Shown in pieces: positions 16,715-25,540 of a DNA stretch of 47,022 nt (within the stretch, counting starts at the first letter, position 1; the number at the start of each line of letters is the position of its first letter). This DNA comes from Bifidobacterium breve (GTDB lineage: Bacteria > Actinomycetota > Thermoleophilia > Solirubrobacterales > Solirubrobacteraceae): positions 1 to 47,022 of the forward strand of contig CAMCVN010000016.1 in the NCBI GenBank assembly GCA_945881845.1, given 5' to 3'. Both the position numbers and the translations under genes were made by a program. A model generated the notes under the pieces. It was not told the DNA's origin and made no database searches. It saw nothing but the letters and a program-made list of their open reading frames with translations.

Positions 16715-17328
16715 TGGCTCCGGACCCCCGAGCGCTGAGCGGCGAGCTCGACGATTTGGGCGATCGCTTCGTCGGCGCTGAGCGCGGTCGTGTCGAGCTG
16801 AACGGCGTCACCGGCCGCGACCAGCGGCGAGAGTTCCCGCTCACCATCGCGGCGGTCGCGCTGCTGCTGCTCGGCTAGGACTTCGTCGAGCGGACGGCCG
16901 GTCTGCTCAGCGCGGCGGCGCGCTCGCTCTGTCGGATCGGCGGTCAGGAAGATCTTCAGCTCTGCCTGCGGGGCGATCACAGTGCCGATGTCACGCCCTT
17001 CGGCAACCCAGTCGCCGTTTGCCAACATCGCCTGCTGTTGAAGCGCCATCGCTGCGCGAACCTTGGGTTCAGCGGCGACCTCGGAGGCAAGTTCAGTTAC
17101 AGCCGGGGAGCGAATCTGATCGCTCACATCTTCTCCGCCCAGCCTGACGCTGTCGGCGAGCGCGATCTCCAATCCCTCCGCGTCAACCTCAGCGTCGCGT
17201 AGTCGCGCTAGCGCGACGCAGCGGTACATCGCCCCGGTATCGAGGTAGGTGAAACCAAGCGCCTGCGCCACAGCGCGCGCAACAGTTGATTTTCCGGCCC
17301 CTGCGGGTCCGTCGATCGCCACAATCAT
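16711..17328 (-). CDS. cmk: Cytidylate kinase
   Basis: Cmk phosphorylates CMP and dCMP. It starts [15 protein letters not shown] with the P-loop at 7-15, followed by YLDTGAMYR and [11 protein letters not shown], the CMP-binding and lid-region motifs. The ATG at 17328 gives 205 residues, a little shorter than the usual 220-230. It follows aroA after 28 nt. TACGTT lies exactly 7 nt before the ATG, suggesting a leaderless promoter for cmk-der. Confidence 0.95.
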   Translation of the reverse strand: MIVAIDGPAGAGKSTVARAVAQALGFTYLDTGAMYRCVALARLRDAEVDAEGLEIALADSVRLGGEDVSDQIRSPAVTELASEVAAEPKVRAAMALQQQAMLANGDWVAEGRDIGTVIAPQAELKIFLTADPTERARRRAEQTGRPLDEVLAEQQQRDRRDGERELSPLVAAGDAVQLDTTALSADEAIAQIVELAAQRSGVRSQ

Positions 17329-17335
17329 CCGACTG

Positions 17336-17341
17336 AACGTA
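17336..17341 (-). promoter_or_regulatory. Candidate -10 box (TACGTT) for cmk-der
   Basis: TACGTT matches TAnnnT and is 7 nt from the cmk start, in the 28-nt aroA-cmk gap. No ribosome binding site is seen. Confidence 0.5.
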
Positions 17342-17356
17342 GCGGGCCAGCGAAAC

Positions 17357-18658
17357 TCAGCGCAGTGCAGCGATCTCGTCGAGGAAGTTCGGGTAGGAGA
17401 CGGAGGCCGCTTCAACGCCGAGCACCTCTACGCCCTCCTGCGACGCGAGCCCGGCGACAACGCCAAGCATTGCGATCCGATGATCGCCAGCAGCATCAAC
17501 CTGACCTCCGCGCAAGCCGCCGTGGCCATTGACGATCAGACCGTCCTCGGTCGCCTCTACTTCGGCCCCTAGGTCGCTCAGTGCCGTGACGACAGCGGCG
17601 ATTCGATCGGACTCCTTCAGTCGCAGCTCGGCGGCACCCTCGATCCGCGTCTCTCCTTCAGCGAAACAGGCCATCAGCGCGATCAGCGGCAGTTCGTCAA
17701 CGGCCAATGGCACTTCGTGCGCGGCGACTGTTGTTGGCTTCAGCGGGCCGGCCGTGACGTCAATGTCGCTTACCGGCTCTCCTTCGCCAATCGACAGATC
17801 CTTCGGCCGCTGCTCAAGGTCGGTGATGATCACGGCGCCCATCCGTTGGGCGATCTCGATGAAGCCGCTGCGCGTCCAATTAACGGCGCAGTCTTCGACC
17901 AGCAACCGCGAGCCTGGAACGAGCACCGCCGCAGCGATCGCAAAGGCCGCTGAGGATGGGTCGCTTGGAATATTGATCTGATCTGGAAGTGTCAGCTCGT
18001 CGGTTGGGAAGACCGTCAAGCGGTCTCCTTCGCGCACGAGTCTGACGCCCGCCAGCGCCAGCAGTCGCTCGGTGTGATCGCGGCTCGGGTCGGGCTCGGT
18101 GATCGTCGTTGGGCCTTCCGCGATCAGCGCAGCGATCGCGATACAAGACTTAACCTGCGCGCTCGCGACCGGCAGAACGTAATCAATTCCATCAAGCCGC
18201 GACCCAGTCACCGTGAACGGCGCGAAGCGGACGTCGGTGGCATCGATCTTGCCCCCCATCAGCCTTAGCGGCTCAGCGATTCGATCGATCGGCCTGCGCC
18301 GGATCGAGGCGTCACCGTCGAGTTCGAAGCTGGAACCCTCCTGCCCCGCCAGCCAGCCAGGCAAGAGGCGCAGCAACGTTCCCGCGTTGCCGACGTCGAT
18401 CGGCTCCTTTGGCTGCTGGGCGTTGCGAAGGCCGACGCCACGAATCATCAGCCCATCGGCTCGCCGCTCAACTAAGGCTCCAAGCTGCTCGATCGCCGCT
18501 AACGTCGAAAGCGTGTCCTCTGCCTCAAGGTAATTGGTTACCAGTACCGGCTCGTCGGCCATCGCGGCCAAGAGCGCCACGCGATGAGAGATCGACTTGT
18601 CGGCCGGAGCGGTCAGCTTTCCCTTAATCCGTTCGGCCGGATCGATCAGCACGTTCAC
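17357..18658 (-). CDS. aroA: 3-phosphoshikimate 1-carboxyvinyltransferase (EPSP synthase)
   Basis: AroA joins phosphoenolpyruvate to shikimate 3-phosphate in chorismate synthesis. Motifs are ADKSISHR at 19-26 with the catalytic Lys, VGNAGTLLRLLPG near 87, RRRPIDRIAEPL, and the C-terminal AELRLKESDRIAAV and GDHRIAML. The start is taken as GTG at 18658, giving a GTGA overlap with the tyrA stop and 433 residues; a second GTG two codons later is possible. It is the last gene of the aroH-aroF-tyrA-aroA block. Confidence 0.96.
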   Translation of the reverse strand: MNVLIDPAERIKGKLTAPADKSISHRVALLAAMADEPVLVTNYLEAEDTLSTLAAIEQLGALVERRADGLMIRGVGLRNAQQPKEPIDVGNAGTLLRLLPGWLAGQEGSSFELDGDASIRRRPIDRIAEPLRLMGGKIDATDVRFAPFTVTGSRLDGIDYVLPVASAQVKSCIAIAALIAEGPTTITEPDPSRDHTERLLALAGVRLVREGDRLTVFPTDELTLPDQINIPSDPSSAAFAIAAAVLVPGSRLLVEDCAVNWTRSGFIEIAQRMGAVIITDLEQRPKDLSIGEGEPVSDIDVTAGPLKPTTVAAHEVPLAVDELPLIALMACFAEGETRIEGAAELRLKESDRIAAVVTALSDLGAEVEATEDGLIVNGHGGLRGGQVDAAGDHRIAMLGVVAGLASQEGVEVLGVEAASVSYPNFLDEIAALR

Positions 18659-19704
18659 AGGACCGGCAGCCCAAGCTGATCTAGACATTCAGTGGCCGCG
18701 GCGGCAGACTCCTCCGCAACCCAGAGCGCAACGACGCCCTCCTGCCCATCGGGTGATGGACTGAGCGCCATGTCGACAATGTTGATGTCCGCTTCGCAGA
18801 GTCCGAGCGCGATCTGCGCGAGCACGCCGGGGCGATTTGGAACAGGCACGCGCAGTTCGGCGAGAATGCCGCCGGATAGGCCAGCCTCGGTCAGCGCTTC
18901 GCGGCGCTCGGCCGCGAGAATCTGCCACTCGGTCAGCCAACTTGCGTCACCGCTGCTGATCGCGGCGCGCGCAGCGGTCAGCCGCTCGATCGCTCCGTCT
19001 AGCTCCTCAACCAATGCTGCCTGGTTGGCGATGTAGATCGCCGTCCACATCTCTGGGTTGGCACCGGCAACGCGGGTTGCGTCGCGGAAACTTGGTCCGG
19101 TCACCGGGATCTTGCGCTCCTCGAGCGCGGCGTCGGCTTGAAGCACGAGCACGTTGGCGAGCACGTGTGGCAGCTGCGATACGGCGGCCATCATCCGATC
19201 GTGATCATCGACACCGACGATCGTCGGCTTCGCGCCGATTGCGGTGAGCAGATTGTGCACGCGTTCCAGCATCACGCCGCTTGTGATCGCGGTTGGCGTT
19301 AGGTACCAGGTCGCCTCATCGAAGAGGTCTTCGCGGGCGTTCGCAACGCCTGAGTTTGCTGTGCCGGCGAGCGGGTGGCCACCGACGAAGCGTTGATCTC
19401 GCGCCGCTGCATCGACTACCTGCCGCTTGATCGATCCAACGTCGGTGATCGCGCAGTCGAGCGGCGCGGCCTCGAGCACCTGCTCGGTCACTTCAACCAA
19501 GCGGTCGGCCGGCACCGCGACGACGACGACGTCGGCCTCGATCAACGCGGTTTCAAGCCCTGCGCAAGCTTCGTCAATCAATTCAAGTTCGAGTGCTTTG
19601 TCGGCCTCGGGCCCCACTCCTCGAACGTGGGCCCCGACGCGGCTCCGGGCGGCGAGGGCAAAAGACCCGCCGATCAGGCCGACACCGACGACCGTGATCT
19701 TCAA
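18655..19704 (-). CDS. tyrA: Prephenate dehydrogenase with C-terminal ACT domain
   Basis: TyrA oxidatively decarboxylates prephenate to 4-hydroxyphenylpyruvate for tyrosine. It has 349 residues. The NAD-binding loop VGVGLIGGSFA is at 6-16. DVGSIKRQVV and FVGGHPLAGT carry substrate and catalytic residues, including the active-site His in GGHP. Residues from about 280 (ILAELRVPVPNRPGVLAQIA) form an ACT domain, which normally binds an amino acid for feedback control. It overlaps aroF (ATGA) and aroA (GTGA). Confidence 0.95.
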   Translation of the reverse strand: MKITVVGVGLIGGSFALAARSRVGAHVRGVGPEADKALELELIDEACAGLETALIEADVVVVAVPADRLVEVTEQVLEAAPLDCAITDVGSIKRQVVDAAARDQRFVGGHPLAGTANSGVANAREDLFDEATWYLTPTAITSGVMLERVHNLLTAIGAKPTIVGVDDHDRMMAAVSQLPHVLANVLVLQADAALEERKIPVTGPSFRDATRVAGANPEMWTAIYIANQAALVEELDGAIERLTAARAAISSGDASWLTEWQILAAERREALTEAGLSGGILAELRVPVPNRPGVLAQIALGLCEADINIVDMALSPSPDGQEGVVALWVAEESAAAATECLDQLGLPVL

Positions 19705-20753
19705 GCCGAGCGCGCCTGCGTCTGAAGGAAGGACGCTTTGCCGGCAAGCTGGGCCGCCTGATCTACCGCCTGCGCGTACTGCTCAAACTCTTCGCTGCGC
19801 AGCGCCTGTGGGCCGTCGCAGATCGCCGCTTCCGGCTCTGGATGGACTTCTACGATGATCCCGTCAGCGCCGACTGCTGCGGCTGCCAAGGAGAGCGGCT
19901 GTACGAGCACGCGGCGCCCGGCCGCGTGGCTTGGGTCGATCACGATCGGAAGATGGGTCATCTCTTTGAGGACCGGCACCGCCATCAAGTCGAGCGTAAA
20001 GCGGTATGCGGTCTCGAAGGTGCGAATGCCGCGCTCACAGAGAATGACTTGCTCGTTGCCTTCTTTAAGGATGTACTCGGCCGCCATCACAAACTCCTCG
20101 AGCGTTGCCGAGAGACCGCGCTTCAGCAGCACCGGGCGCCCGGCGCGGCCGAGCTCGGTCAGCAGTCCGTAGTTCTGCATGTTGCGGGCACCAACCTGAA
20201 TCAGGTCGGCGACTTCGAGCACCGGTTCGATGTCACGAGCGTCCATCAGCTCGGTAACAATCGGCAGGCCACTCTGCTCGCGCGCTTCGGCGAGCAGCTT
20301 CAGCCCTTCAACTCCGAGCCCTTGGAACGAGTAAGGCGAAGTGCGGGGCTTGTAGGCGCCGCCACGCAGCATCGAGGCGCCACAGGACTTCACCAGCGCG
20401 GCGGTGTCCAGAAGCTGATCGCGCGACTCAACCGTGCATGGCCCGGCGATCAGGGCAAAGTTGTCGCCGCCAATCTTGGCGCCGCCGATATCGAAGACCG
20501 AAGGAATGCCGTGACGGGACTCGAGTGCCGCAAGCTTGTACGGCTTAAGAATTGGAACGATCTTGCTGACCCCGGCGAGCGCGCCGAGCTCCAGCTCGCT
20601 AACGCGCAGCTCGGTGTCGGCGTCGCCGATCGCTCCGATCAACGTCAGCTCAGCACCACGGCTCGGGTGCGCTGTTCCGCCGACCGACTCAATGCGGTCA
20701 ATTACGGCTTGGACTTCTTCTTCTGTGGCCCCTGGGCTCATCACGACTAGCAT
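19701..20753 (-). CDS. aroF: 3-deoxy-7-phosphoheptulonate synthase (DAHP synthase, type I beta)
   Basis: This enzyme opens the shikimate pathway by joining erythrose 4-phosphate and phosphoenolpyruvate. Residues 1 to about 70 form the ferredoxin-like regulatory domain found in the Thermotoga-type enzymes. The barrel follows with AGPCTVES at 103-110, [23 protein letters not shown] and [11 protein letters not shown]. At 350 residues it has the expected length for this form. The adjacent chorismate mutase (aroH) may supply prephenate-linked feedback, which is inference. TAAAGT lies 7 nt upstream of the ATG and no Shine-Dalgarno is visible. Confidence 0.95.
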   Translation of the reverse strand: MLVVMSPGATEEEVQAVIDRIESVGGTAHPSRGAELTLIGAIGDADTELRVSELELGALAGVSKIVPILKPYKLAALESRHGIPSVFDIGGAKIGGDNFALIAGPCTVESRDQLLDTAALVKSCGASMLRGGAYKPRTSPYSFQGLGVEGLKLLAEAREQSGLPIVTELMDARDIEPVLEVADLIQVGARNMQNYGLLTELGRAGRPVLLKRGLSATLEEFVMAAEYILKEGNEQVILCERGIRTFETAYRFTLDLMAVPVLKEMTHLPIVIDPSHAAGRRVLVQPLSLAAAAVGADGIIVEVHPEPEAAICDGPQALRSEEFEQYAQAVDQAAQLAGKASFLQTQARSA

Positions 20754-20760
20754 TGCGTCA

Positions 20761-20766
20761 ACTTTA
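20761..20766 (-). promoter_or_regulatory. Candidate -10 box (TAAAGT) for aroF-tyrA-aroA
   Basis: TAAAGT matches TAnnnT and lies 7 nt before the aroF ATG, in the 57-nt aroH-aroF gap. It suggests a leaderless operon start here. Confidence 0.5.
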
Positions 20767-20810
20767 GCGGCCGCGCTTGGCCTGCGGACAGCGGTGGACG
20801 CTCGATTGCG

Positions 20811-21176
20811 CTACTGAGCGCCTGAGATGTCGCTGCGCAAGCTCTGAGCGCCCCGTAGGTAGACGTGCTGGGCCTGATGCCCGTCGGCAGCTCGGTAGTG
20901 GACGAGAGCGCGAATCACGCCCTCCATCGAGCCGGGAACGTCGATCTCGCGGACGCAGAGAAGCGGCACTTGATCGAGCCCCATCTCGCGCGCGGCAACG
21001 GCCGGAAATTCGGCGTTGAGGTCGTCGGTCATCGAGAGAATGCAGCTGACGATGTCGGCCTGCTCGAGGCCGTTACGCTCGATCAGCGCTTCGAGCAGCT
21101 CGCGAGTGGCGCTAAGGATCGCTTCGCGCTCGTTGCTCTCGACTGTTATTGCGCCGCGCAGGCCGTAAGTGTTCAT
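20811..21176 (-). CDS. aroH: Chorismate mutase, AroH type
   Basis: AroH converts chorismate to prephenate. This is the monofunctional trimeric class typical of Bacillus. The start MNTYGLRGAITV places the active-site Arg at residue 7; the region VPGSMEGVIRALVHY holds a second conserved Arg, and HVYLRGAQSLR closes the fold. The ATG at 21176 gives 121 residues, normal for this class; open frame continues upstream but lacks family similarity. It lies 19 nt after rluB and 57 nt before aroF. Confidence 0.94.
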   Translation of the reverse strand: MNTYGLRGAITVESNEREAILSATRELLEALIERNGLEQADIVSCILSMTDDLNAEFPAVAAREMGLDQVPLLCVREIDVPGSMEGVIRALVHYRAADGHQAQHVYLRGAQSLRSDISGAQ

Positions 21177-21195
21177 CGTGCACCAATCATGCCAC

Positions 21196-21915
21196 TCAGC
21201 TCTGATCTGTGGGCTCGAGCAGCGATTCGATCTCAGCCAAGTTGAGCCGCCGCGAGTTGCCCTCCGGGAGCGGACCGAGCTCGAGCGACCCGAACGCGAT
21301 CCGCTTGAGCTCACGGACCGGATGGCCAACCGCCTCGCACATTCGCCGAACTTGCCTCTTGCGACCCTCGTGGATCGTCAGCTCGATGTGTCCGGCGGCG
21401 ATCTGCCTGGCCTTCGCCGGAGCGGTCTTGCCGTCCTCCAGCACAATGCCATCGCGCAGAGCTTGGAGCGCGCGTTCGCTCAAGGCGCCGCCAGAGACCC
21501 GCGCGATGTAACGCTTCGGGACTTCGAAGCTGGGGTGCGTCAAGCGGTGGGCGAGATCGCCGTCGTCGGTCAGCAGAATCAGGCCGGTCGAGTCGACGTC
21601 GAGCCGCCCCACCGGGTAAAGACGCCGCGAGCTTGCGGCGCCGCTACGAACCAGCTCGACGACCGTCGGCCTACCGTGCGTGTCGGCGGCGGTCGAGACG
21701 ACACCGGGCGGTTTGTTCAGCGCGTAGACGACTCGAACCTCGGGCCCGCTACCAACGCGCTCGCCATCGAAGAGGATCTTGTTGCGCGAATCAACGTCTA
21801 ATGCGGGGTCGAAGACGATTTCGCCGTCGACGCTTATTCGCCCGCTAGCGACCAGCGCTTCGCTGCCGCGGCGCGAGGCGATTCCTGCGTGGGCTAAATA
21901 TTTGCCGAGTCTCAT
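21196..21915 (-). CDS. rluB: 23S rRNA pseudouridine synthase (RluB type)
   Basis: The protein has an S4 RNA-binding domain at residues 1-48 (MRLGKYLAHAGIASRR) followed by the pseudouridine synthase domain. The catalytic Asp is D106 in YPVGRLDVDSTGLILLTDDG, and EGRKRQVRRM near the C-terminus is conserved in the RsuA/RluB family. The ATG at 21915 gives 239 residues. An in-frame GTG five codons upstream is an alternative start. The placement next to scpB and cmk is the usual actinobacterial one, here broken by rlmN on the other strand and by the aromatic block. Confidence 0.94.
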   Translation of the reverse strand: MRLGKYLAHAGIASRRGSEALVASGRISVDGEIVFDPALDVDSRNKILFDGERVGSGPEVRVVYALNKPPGVVSTAADTHGRPTVVELVRSGAASSRRLYPVGRLDVDSTGLILLTDDGDLAHRLTHPSFEVPKRYIARVSGGALSERALQALRDGIVLEDGKTAPAKARQIAAGHIELTIHEGRKRQVRRMCEAVGHPVRELKRIAFGSLELGPLPEGNSRRLNLAEIESLLEPTDQS

Positions 21916-21928
21916 CGTCTTGGCTGCC

Positions 21929-21934
21929 ACGATA
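21929..21934 (-). promoter_or_regulatory. Possible -10 box (TATCGT) for rluB
   Basis: TATCGT lies 13 nt before the rluB ATG, giving a leader of about 6 nt. It sits in the 26-nt divergent gap to rlmN, where a GGGGG just before the rlmN ATG may serve as ribosome binding site. Confidence 0.35.
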
Positions 21935-21941
21935 GGGGGCA

Positions 21942-22931
21942 ATGGATCTTGAACTTCTACAGACGACGCTAAGCGAGGCCGGCGAGCCGGGCTACCGCTA
22001 CGACCAGGCTTGGGCCTGGCAGGCGCGCGGCGCTGCCGACTGGGAGGCAATGAGCGACCTTCCCGCGCCGCTGCGCGCGAAGCTCAGCGCGGAGGTCCCG
22101 TTCTCGACGCTGAAAGTCGATAACGAGGCCGTCTCGCGTGATGGAACAGTGAAGGTCCTGTTCAGCACAGCCGACGGCCGCCCGGTCGAGGCGGTGCTGA
22201 TGACCTACCGCGACGGGCGCCGCTCGCTCTGCCTCTCCTCGCAGTCGGGCTGCCCCTTGGCCTGCACCTTCTGCGCGACCGGCACGATGAAGTTCGGTCG
22301 CAACCTCACGACCGCTGAGATCATCGACCAAGCACTCCACTTCCGCCGCATTGGTGACGTGAACCACTGCGTCTTCATGGGCATGGGTGAGCCGATGATG
22401 AATCTCGACAACGTGCTGGCGGCCTGCGAGCTGCTTCCTGACCTCGGTATTACGAGTCGGCGCACAGCGATCTCAACGGTCGGCTGGGCGCCAGGGATTG
22501 ACGAACTCGCGCAGCAATCGCGACCGATTCGCTTAGCGCTCTCACTGCACGCGCCGAACGACGCGCTGCGCAGCGAAATTATGGCCGTCAATGACCGCTA
22601 CCCGATCGCTGAAGTCTTGGCTGCATGCGACCGTCATTACGAGGCGCGCCGCCGGATGACCTTCATTGAGTACGTGATGCTGGCCGGCGTCAACGACCGT
22701 TACGAACAGGCGGTCGAGCTTGCCGCGCTGCTCGACCCCAAGCGCTACAAGATCAACCTGATTCCATACAACCCAACCGGCTCACCGTATGAGGGTTCAT
22801 CGCGGGCTGCGATCGACGCCTTCCAAAGCACGCTCGAGGCCAACGGAATCGGCGCGACCGTGCGCCTCACGCGCGGCCAGGACATCGCTGCTGCCTGCGG
22901 TCAGTTGGCTGCGAACGCGTTGGCCGGCTGA
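21942..22931 (+). CDS. rlmN: Dual-specificity 23S rRNA (A2503) / tRNA (A37) C2-methyltransferase
   Basis: RlmN is a radical-SAM methyltransferase. The cluster motif CPLACTFC places ligands at C104, C108 and C111. C97 and C319 match the positions of the two non-cluster catalytic cysteines of E. coli RlmN (C118 and C355). GMGEPMMNLDNV and SLHAPNDALRSEIMAVN are further family motifs. At 329 residues it is slightly short but complete. It is divergent from rluB (26 nt apart), and its last 31 nt overlap the end of scpB on the opposite strand. Confidence 0.95.
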   Translation: MDLELLQTTLSEAGEPGYRYDQAWAWQARGAADWEAMSDLPAPLRAKLSAEVPFSTLKVDNEAVSRDGTVKVLFSTADGRPVEAVLMTYRDGRRSLCLSSQSGCPLACTFCATGTMKFGRNLTTAEIIDQALHFRRIGDVNHCVFMGMGEPMMNLDNVLAACELLPDLGITSRRTAISTVGWAPGIDELAQQSRPIRLALSLHAPNDALRSEIMAVNDRYPIAEVLAACDRHYEARRRMTFIEYVMLAGVNDRYEQAVELAALLDPKRYKINLIPYNPTGSPYEGSSRAAIDAFQSTLEANGIGATVRLTRGQDIAAACGQLAANALAG

Positions 22932-23626
22932 TCGCCTTCTGAATCAGCGTCCGTTTCGACCTCGCCACTTTCGTCCAGTTCAGCGTCAGCTTCGGCTTCG
23001 GCTTCGATCTGTGGCAATGGCTCCTGCATCGCCTCTTCGCCGTCGACGGTTGGCGCCTCACCGAGCCGCGCCCCGCCAGCGGCCATCAAGCGCTCGCGCA
23101 GGTCGGATTGCTCTTCGGGGCTTGGGTCCCACTCTGAGATTGGCGGCAGCTCACCGATTGAGCTAAGCCCGAAGAGCCGCAGGAAGAGATCTGTTGTGCG
23201 GAAGCAGATCGCGCCGAACTGCGAGCGGCCCGACTCCTCAATCAGCCCGCGCTCAAGCAGCGTGCCGCTGGCCGAATCTGCGCTGACGCCACGGATCCGC
23301 GTGATTTCAGGCCGCGAAACCGGCTGTAGGTAGGCGACGATCGCCAGAGTTTCGGCTTGGGCCGGCGTAAGCGGCGGCGTGCGCGGCTTCGACAGCAGCC
23401 GTCGGGCGGCCTCGTCGTTCTCCGGCGCGCTGGCCAGCGTATATCCGCCGGCGACCTGCCTCAGAACCATTCCCCGCTCGCCCTCGGCCCAAGCAGCAGC
23501 AAGCTCCTCAAGCCCGGCCGCAACCTCCTCGGGCTCACAGCCAATAGCCTCGGCGAGCTCTTCTTCGTTGACCGGCTGTGGACTAACGAAAAGCAGTGCC
23601 TCAATCATCTTCGCGGGCTGATTCAT
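22901..23626 (-). CDS. scpB: Segregation and condensation protein B
   Basis: ScpB is the winged-helix partner of ScpA in the SMC condensin complex. The first part, MIEALLFVSPQPVNEEELAEAIG, is the usual N-terminal wing domain. AIVAYLQPVSRPEITRIRGV is the second, and the FRTTDLFLRLFGL segment is highly conserved. Residues from about 195 to 241 form a very acidic Glu/Asp/Ala tail without recognised function. The start overlaps the scpA stop (ATGA), and the 3' end overlaps rlmN. Confidence 0.95.
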   Translation of the reverse strand: MNQPAKMIEALLFVSPQPVNEEELAEAIGCEPEEVAAGLEELAAAWAEGERGMVLRQVAGGYTLASAPENDEAARRLLSKPRTPPLTPAQAETLAIVAYLQPVSRPEITRIRGVSADSASGTLLERGLIEESGRSQFGAICFRTTDLFLRLFGLSSIGELPPISEWDPSPEEQSDLRERLMAAGGARLGEAPTVDGEEAMQEPLPQIEAEAEADAELDESGEVETDADSEGDQPANAFAAN

Positions 23627-24384
23627 GCGGCTCCTTGGATCAGGTAGGGACGCTGTACCGGTTCAACGGCGGCGATCGTGATCGGCCCGAACGGCGCCCC
23701 CTGCTGCCAGGTCGCCTCACCCTGCTTGTAGAGCTCGAGCAGCGCAAAGAGCGTTACCGCAACGGTCATCCGATCGGCGCCGGCGACTGCCTCGTCGAAC
23801 GAGCATGAGCCTCGCAGCAGAATCTTGCGCAGGTGCGCGAGCCGCGCAGGAACCGTCACCGAGGAGGTGCGCAGGTGCGCGAGCGAGATCTGCGGCGGCG
23901 TGCGAAGCAGGCCGCCAATCGCTTCGCCCAGCTGACTTGCGGCGTAAACCTTCTCAGCGTTCTCGAGCGTTACCTGCTTGATAAAGCCTGGCAGCGGAGC
24001 TTCGCGGTAGTGATAGCCGCGCTGCTCGCCGAGCAGCTCCGCGAGGTGGTCGGCGGCTTGGCGGTAGCGACGCGCGTCGAGCATCCGCGCGAGCAGCTCT
24101 TCGGCCGCTTCACCAGGCTCAAGCTCGCCAAGCTCATCGATCTCACCGGCCGAGAGCATCAGCCGCGACTTCAGCTCCAATAGGGCGGCGATCAGAACGA
24201 TGAACTCGGTCGCCATTTCAAGGTCGAGTTCGCCACGCGCTTCGAGCACATCGATGTAGGAGATGACGATCTCAGCGAGGTCGAGATCGAGCAGGTCGAC
24301 CTCTTCGCGCAAGACGAGCGTTAGCAGCAGGTCGAAGGGACCCGTAAAGAGCTCGAGGTCGAGCTCGATCTGAGCGGCAATCAC
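23623..24384 (-). CDS. scpA: Segregation and condensation protein A
   Basis: ScpA is the kleisin subunit of the bacterial condensin. The N-terminal SMC-neck-binding part starts FTGPFDLLLTLVLREEVDLLDL, and the C-terminal winged helix (VAVTLFALLELYKQGEATWQQ) binds the SMC cap. I use GTG at 24384 because the conserved fold starts within 12 residues, and it forms a GTGA overlap with the MFS stop. The length is 253 residues, normal. It is followed by scpB with ATGA overlap. Confidence 0.95.
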   Translation of the reverse strand: MIAAQIELDLELFTGPFDLLLTLVLREEVDLLDLDLAEIVISYIDVLEARGELDLEMATEFIVLIAALLELKSRLMLSAGEIDELGELEPGEAAEELLARMLDARRYRQAADHLAELLGEQRGYHYREAPLPGFIKQVTLENAEKVYAASQLGEAIGGLLRTPPQISLAHLRTSSVTVPARLAHLRKILLRGSCSFDEAVAGADRMTVAVTLFALLELYKQGEATWQQGAPFGPITIAAVEPVQRPYLIQGAA

Positions 24385-25535
24385 GGCTCGGAAGTTACAG
24401 CGGCAGCCGGTCGGCGCCCGAACATCACGGCGCCGACGAGGACGCAAAGCGCGCCGGCGACCCCATATGCCAGCAGATCGCCGCCAACCACAGCCAGCGC
24501 GCCTCCAAAAGCGGCCCCAGCGCCCATCGAAAGCGACCAGGTGCTGTTCTGGATCGCAAATGCCCAACCTTGGTCAACTCCGAGCCGTTCGGCTGCCAGC
24601 GAAACCAGCTTCCCTGCCGGAACCCAAAGGATGCCGATCCCCCCTGAGCAGAGGATCAGAACGAAAGCCAGCGCAATCACGTTGGTCGGGAAGTAGAGCG
24701 AAATAACTAGGGCGCCCGCGAGGAACAGACCGGTGCGGATGATCTTCAAGACGCCGATCTTGTCGCTGAGGCGGCCGATTAGCGGACTGACGACCGCTTC
24801 GATCGTTCCCGCAAGGAAGAAGATCAAACCGATCAGCTCGGCGCTCGCTCCGAGCTCACTGAGGCGCAGCGGCGCCAGCACTTCGATCACGCCAAAGGCC
24901 ATCGACGGGATCACGAAGATCAGCAGCGCGACGAGGTAGCGACTGTTGCGCAGAAGAGCGAGCGGCGACCTACCGGTCGATTCGGCGTCGACGTGCGGCT
25001 CGGGCATACGAACCGCGACTGCTGCGATCACTACCGCGGCCAGCGCTGTCGCCGCAAAGGCCGGGCCACGGCCGATCACATGCGCGATCGAACCGAGCAC
25101 CGGCCCTAATTGCGCTCCGACAACGCCTGCGCCGATTCCGAAGCCGAGTGCCTCCCCACGCCGCTCAATAGTCGTCGCTTGAGCCAACCAAGCTAAGCCG
25201 GCTGTCCATGAGATCGCGCCGGCAACGCCCTGCAACAATCGACCGATGTAGAGCAATTCGATCGTCTGGCCGAAGGCAAAGACGAGCGCTGCTGCGGCCA
25301 TCACAACGAGCGAGACGAGAACCGTTGGGCGAGGCCCGTAGCGGGCGGTCGCCCAACCGGCCGGCACTGCGCCCAGAAAACTCCCGATCGGGTAGACCCC
25401 CACCAGCAGGCCGGCGCCGCCTTTATCGAGTCCGAACTGGGCTGACAGAGATGGCAACAGCGGCGCCAGCGCGGCGTAGAAGAGCGTATCGAGCAGAACG
25501 ACCGAACCGACGAGGATTACGAGCCGGCGGTTCAC
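24381..25535 (-). CDS. Major facilitator superfamily transporter
   Basis: This protein has 384 residues and about twelve hydrophobic segments. The MFS loop 2-3 motif is visible as PAGWATARYGPRPTVLV near residue 60, and the equivalent loop of the second half is LIGRLSDKIGVLKII near 260. The pattern resembles drug-exporter-type MFS proteins, but the substrate cannot be inferred. It lies 5 nt after trpS and overlaps scpA by 4 nt, so it is co-transcribed with unrelated housekeeping genes. Confidence 0.88.
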   Translation of the reverse strand: MNRRLVILVGSVVLLDTLFYAALAPLLPSLSAQFGLDKGGAGLLVGVYPIGSFLGAVPAGWATARYGPRPTVLVSLVVMAAAALVFAFGQTIELLYIGRLLQGVAGAISWTAGLAWLAQATTIERRGEALGFGIGAGVVGAQLGPVLGSIAHVIGRGPAFAATALAAVVIAAVAVRMPEPHVDAESTGRSPLALLRNSRYLVALLIFVIPSMAFGVIEVLAPLRLSELGASAELIGLIFFLAGTIEAVVSPLIGRLSDKIGVLKIIRTGLFLAGALVISLYFPTNVIALAFVLILCSGGIGILWVPAGKLVSLAAERLGVDQGWAFAIQNSTWSLSMGAGAAFGGALAVVGGDLLAYGVAGALCVLVGAVMFGRRPAAAVTSEP

Positions 25536-25540
25536 TTCGC

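Noticed and set aside
15413-16738. Long open frame antisense to der (about 440 codons)
   Set aside because: It mirrors the codon pattern of der, whose GTPase motifs are clear. High GC content creates long open frames on the opposite strand, and no protein family was recognised.
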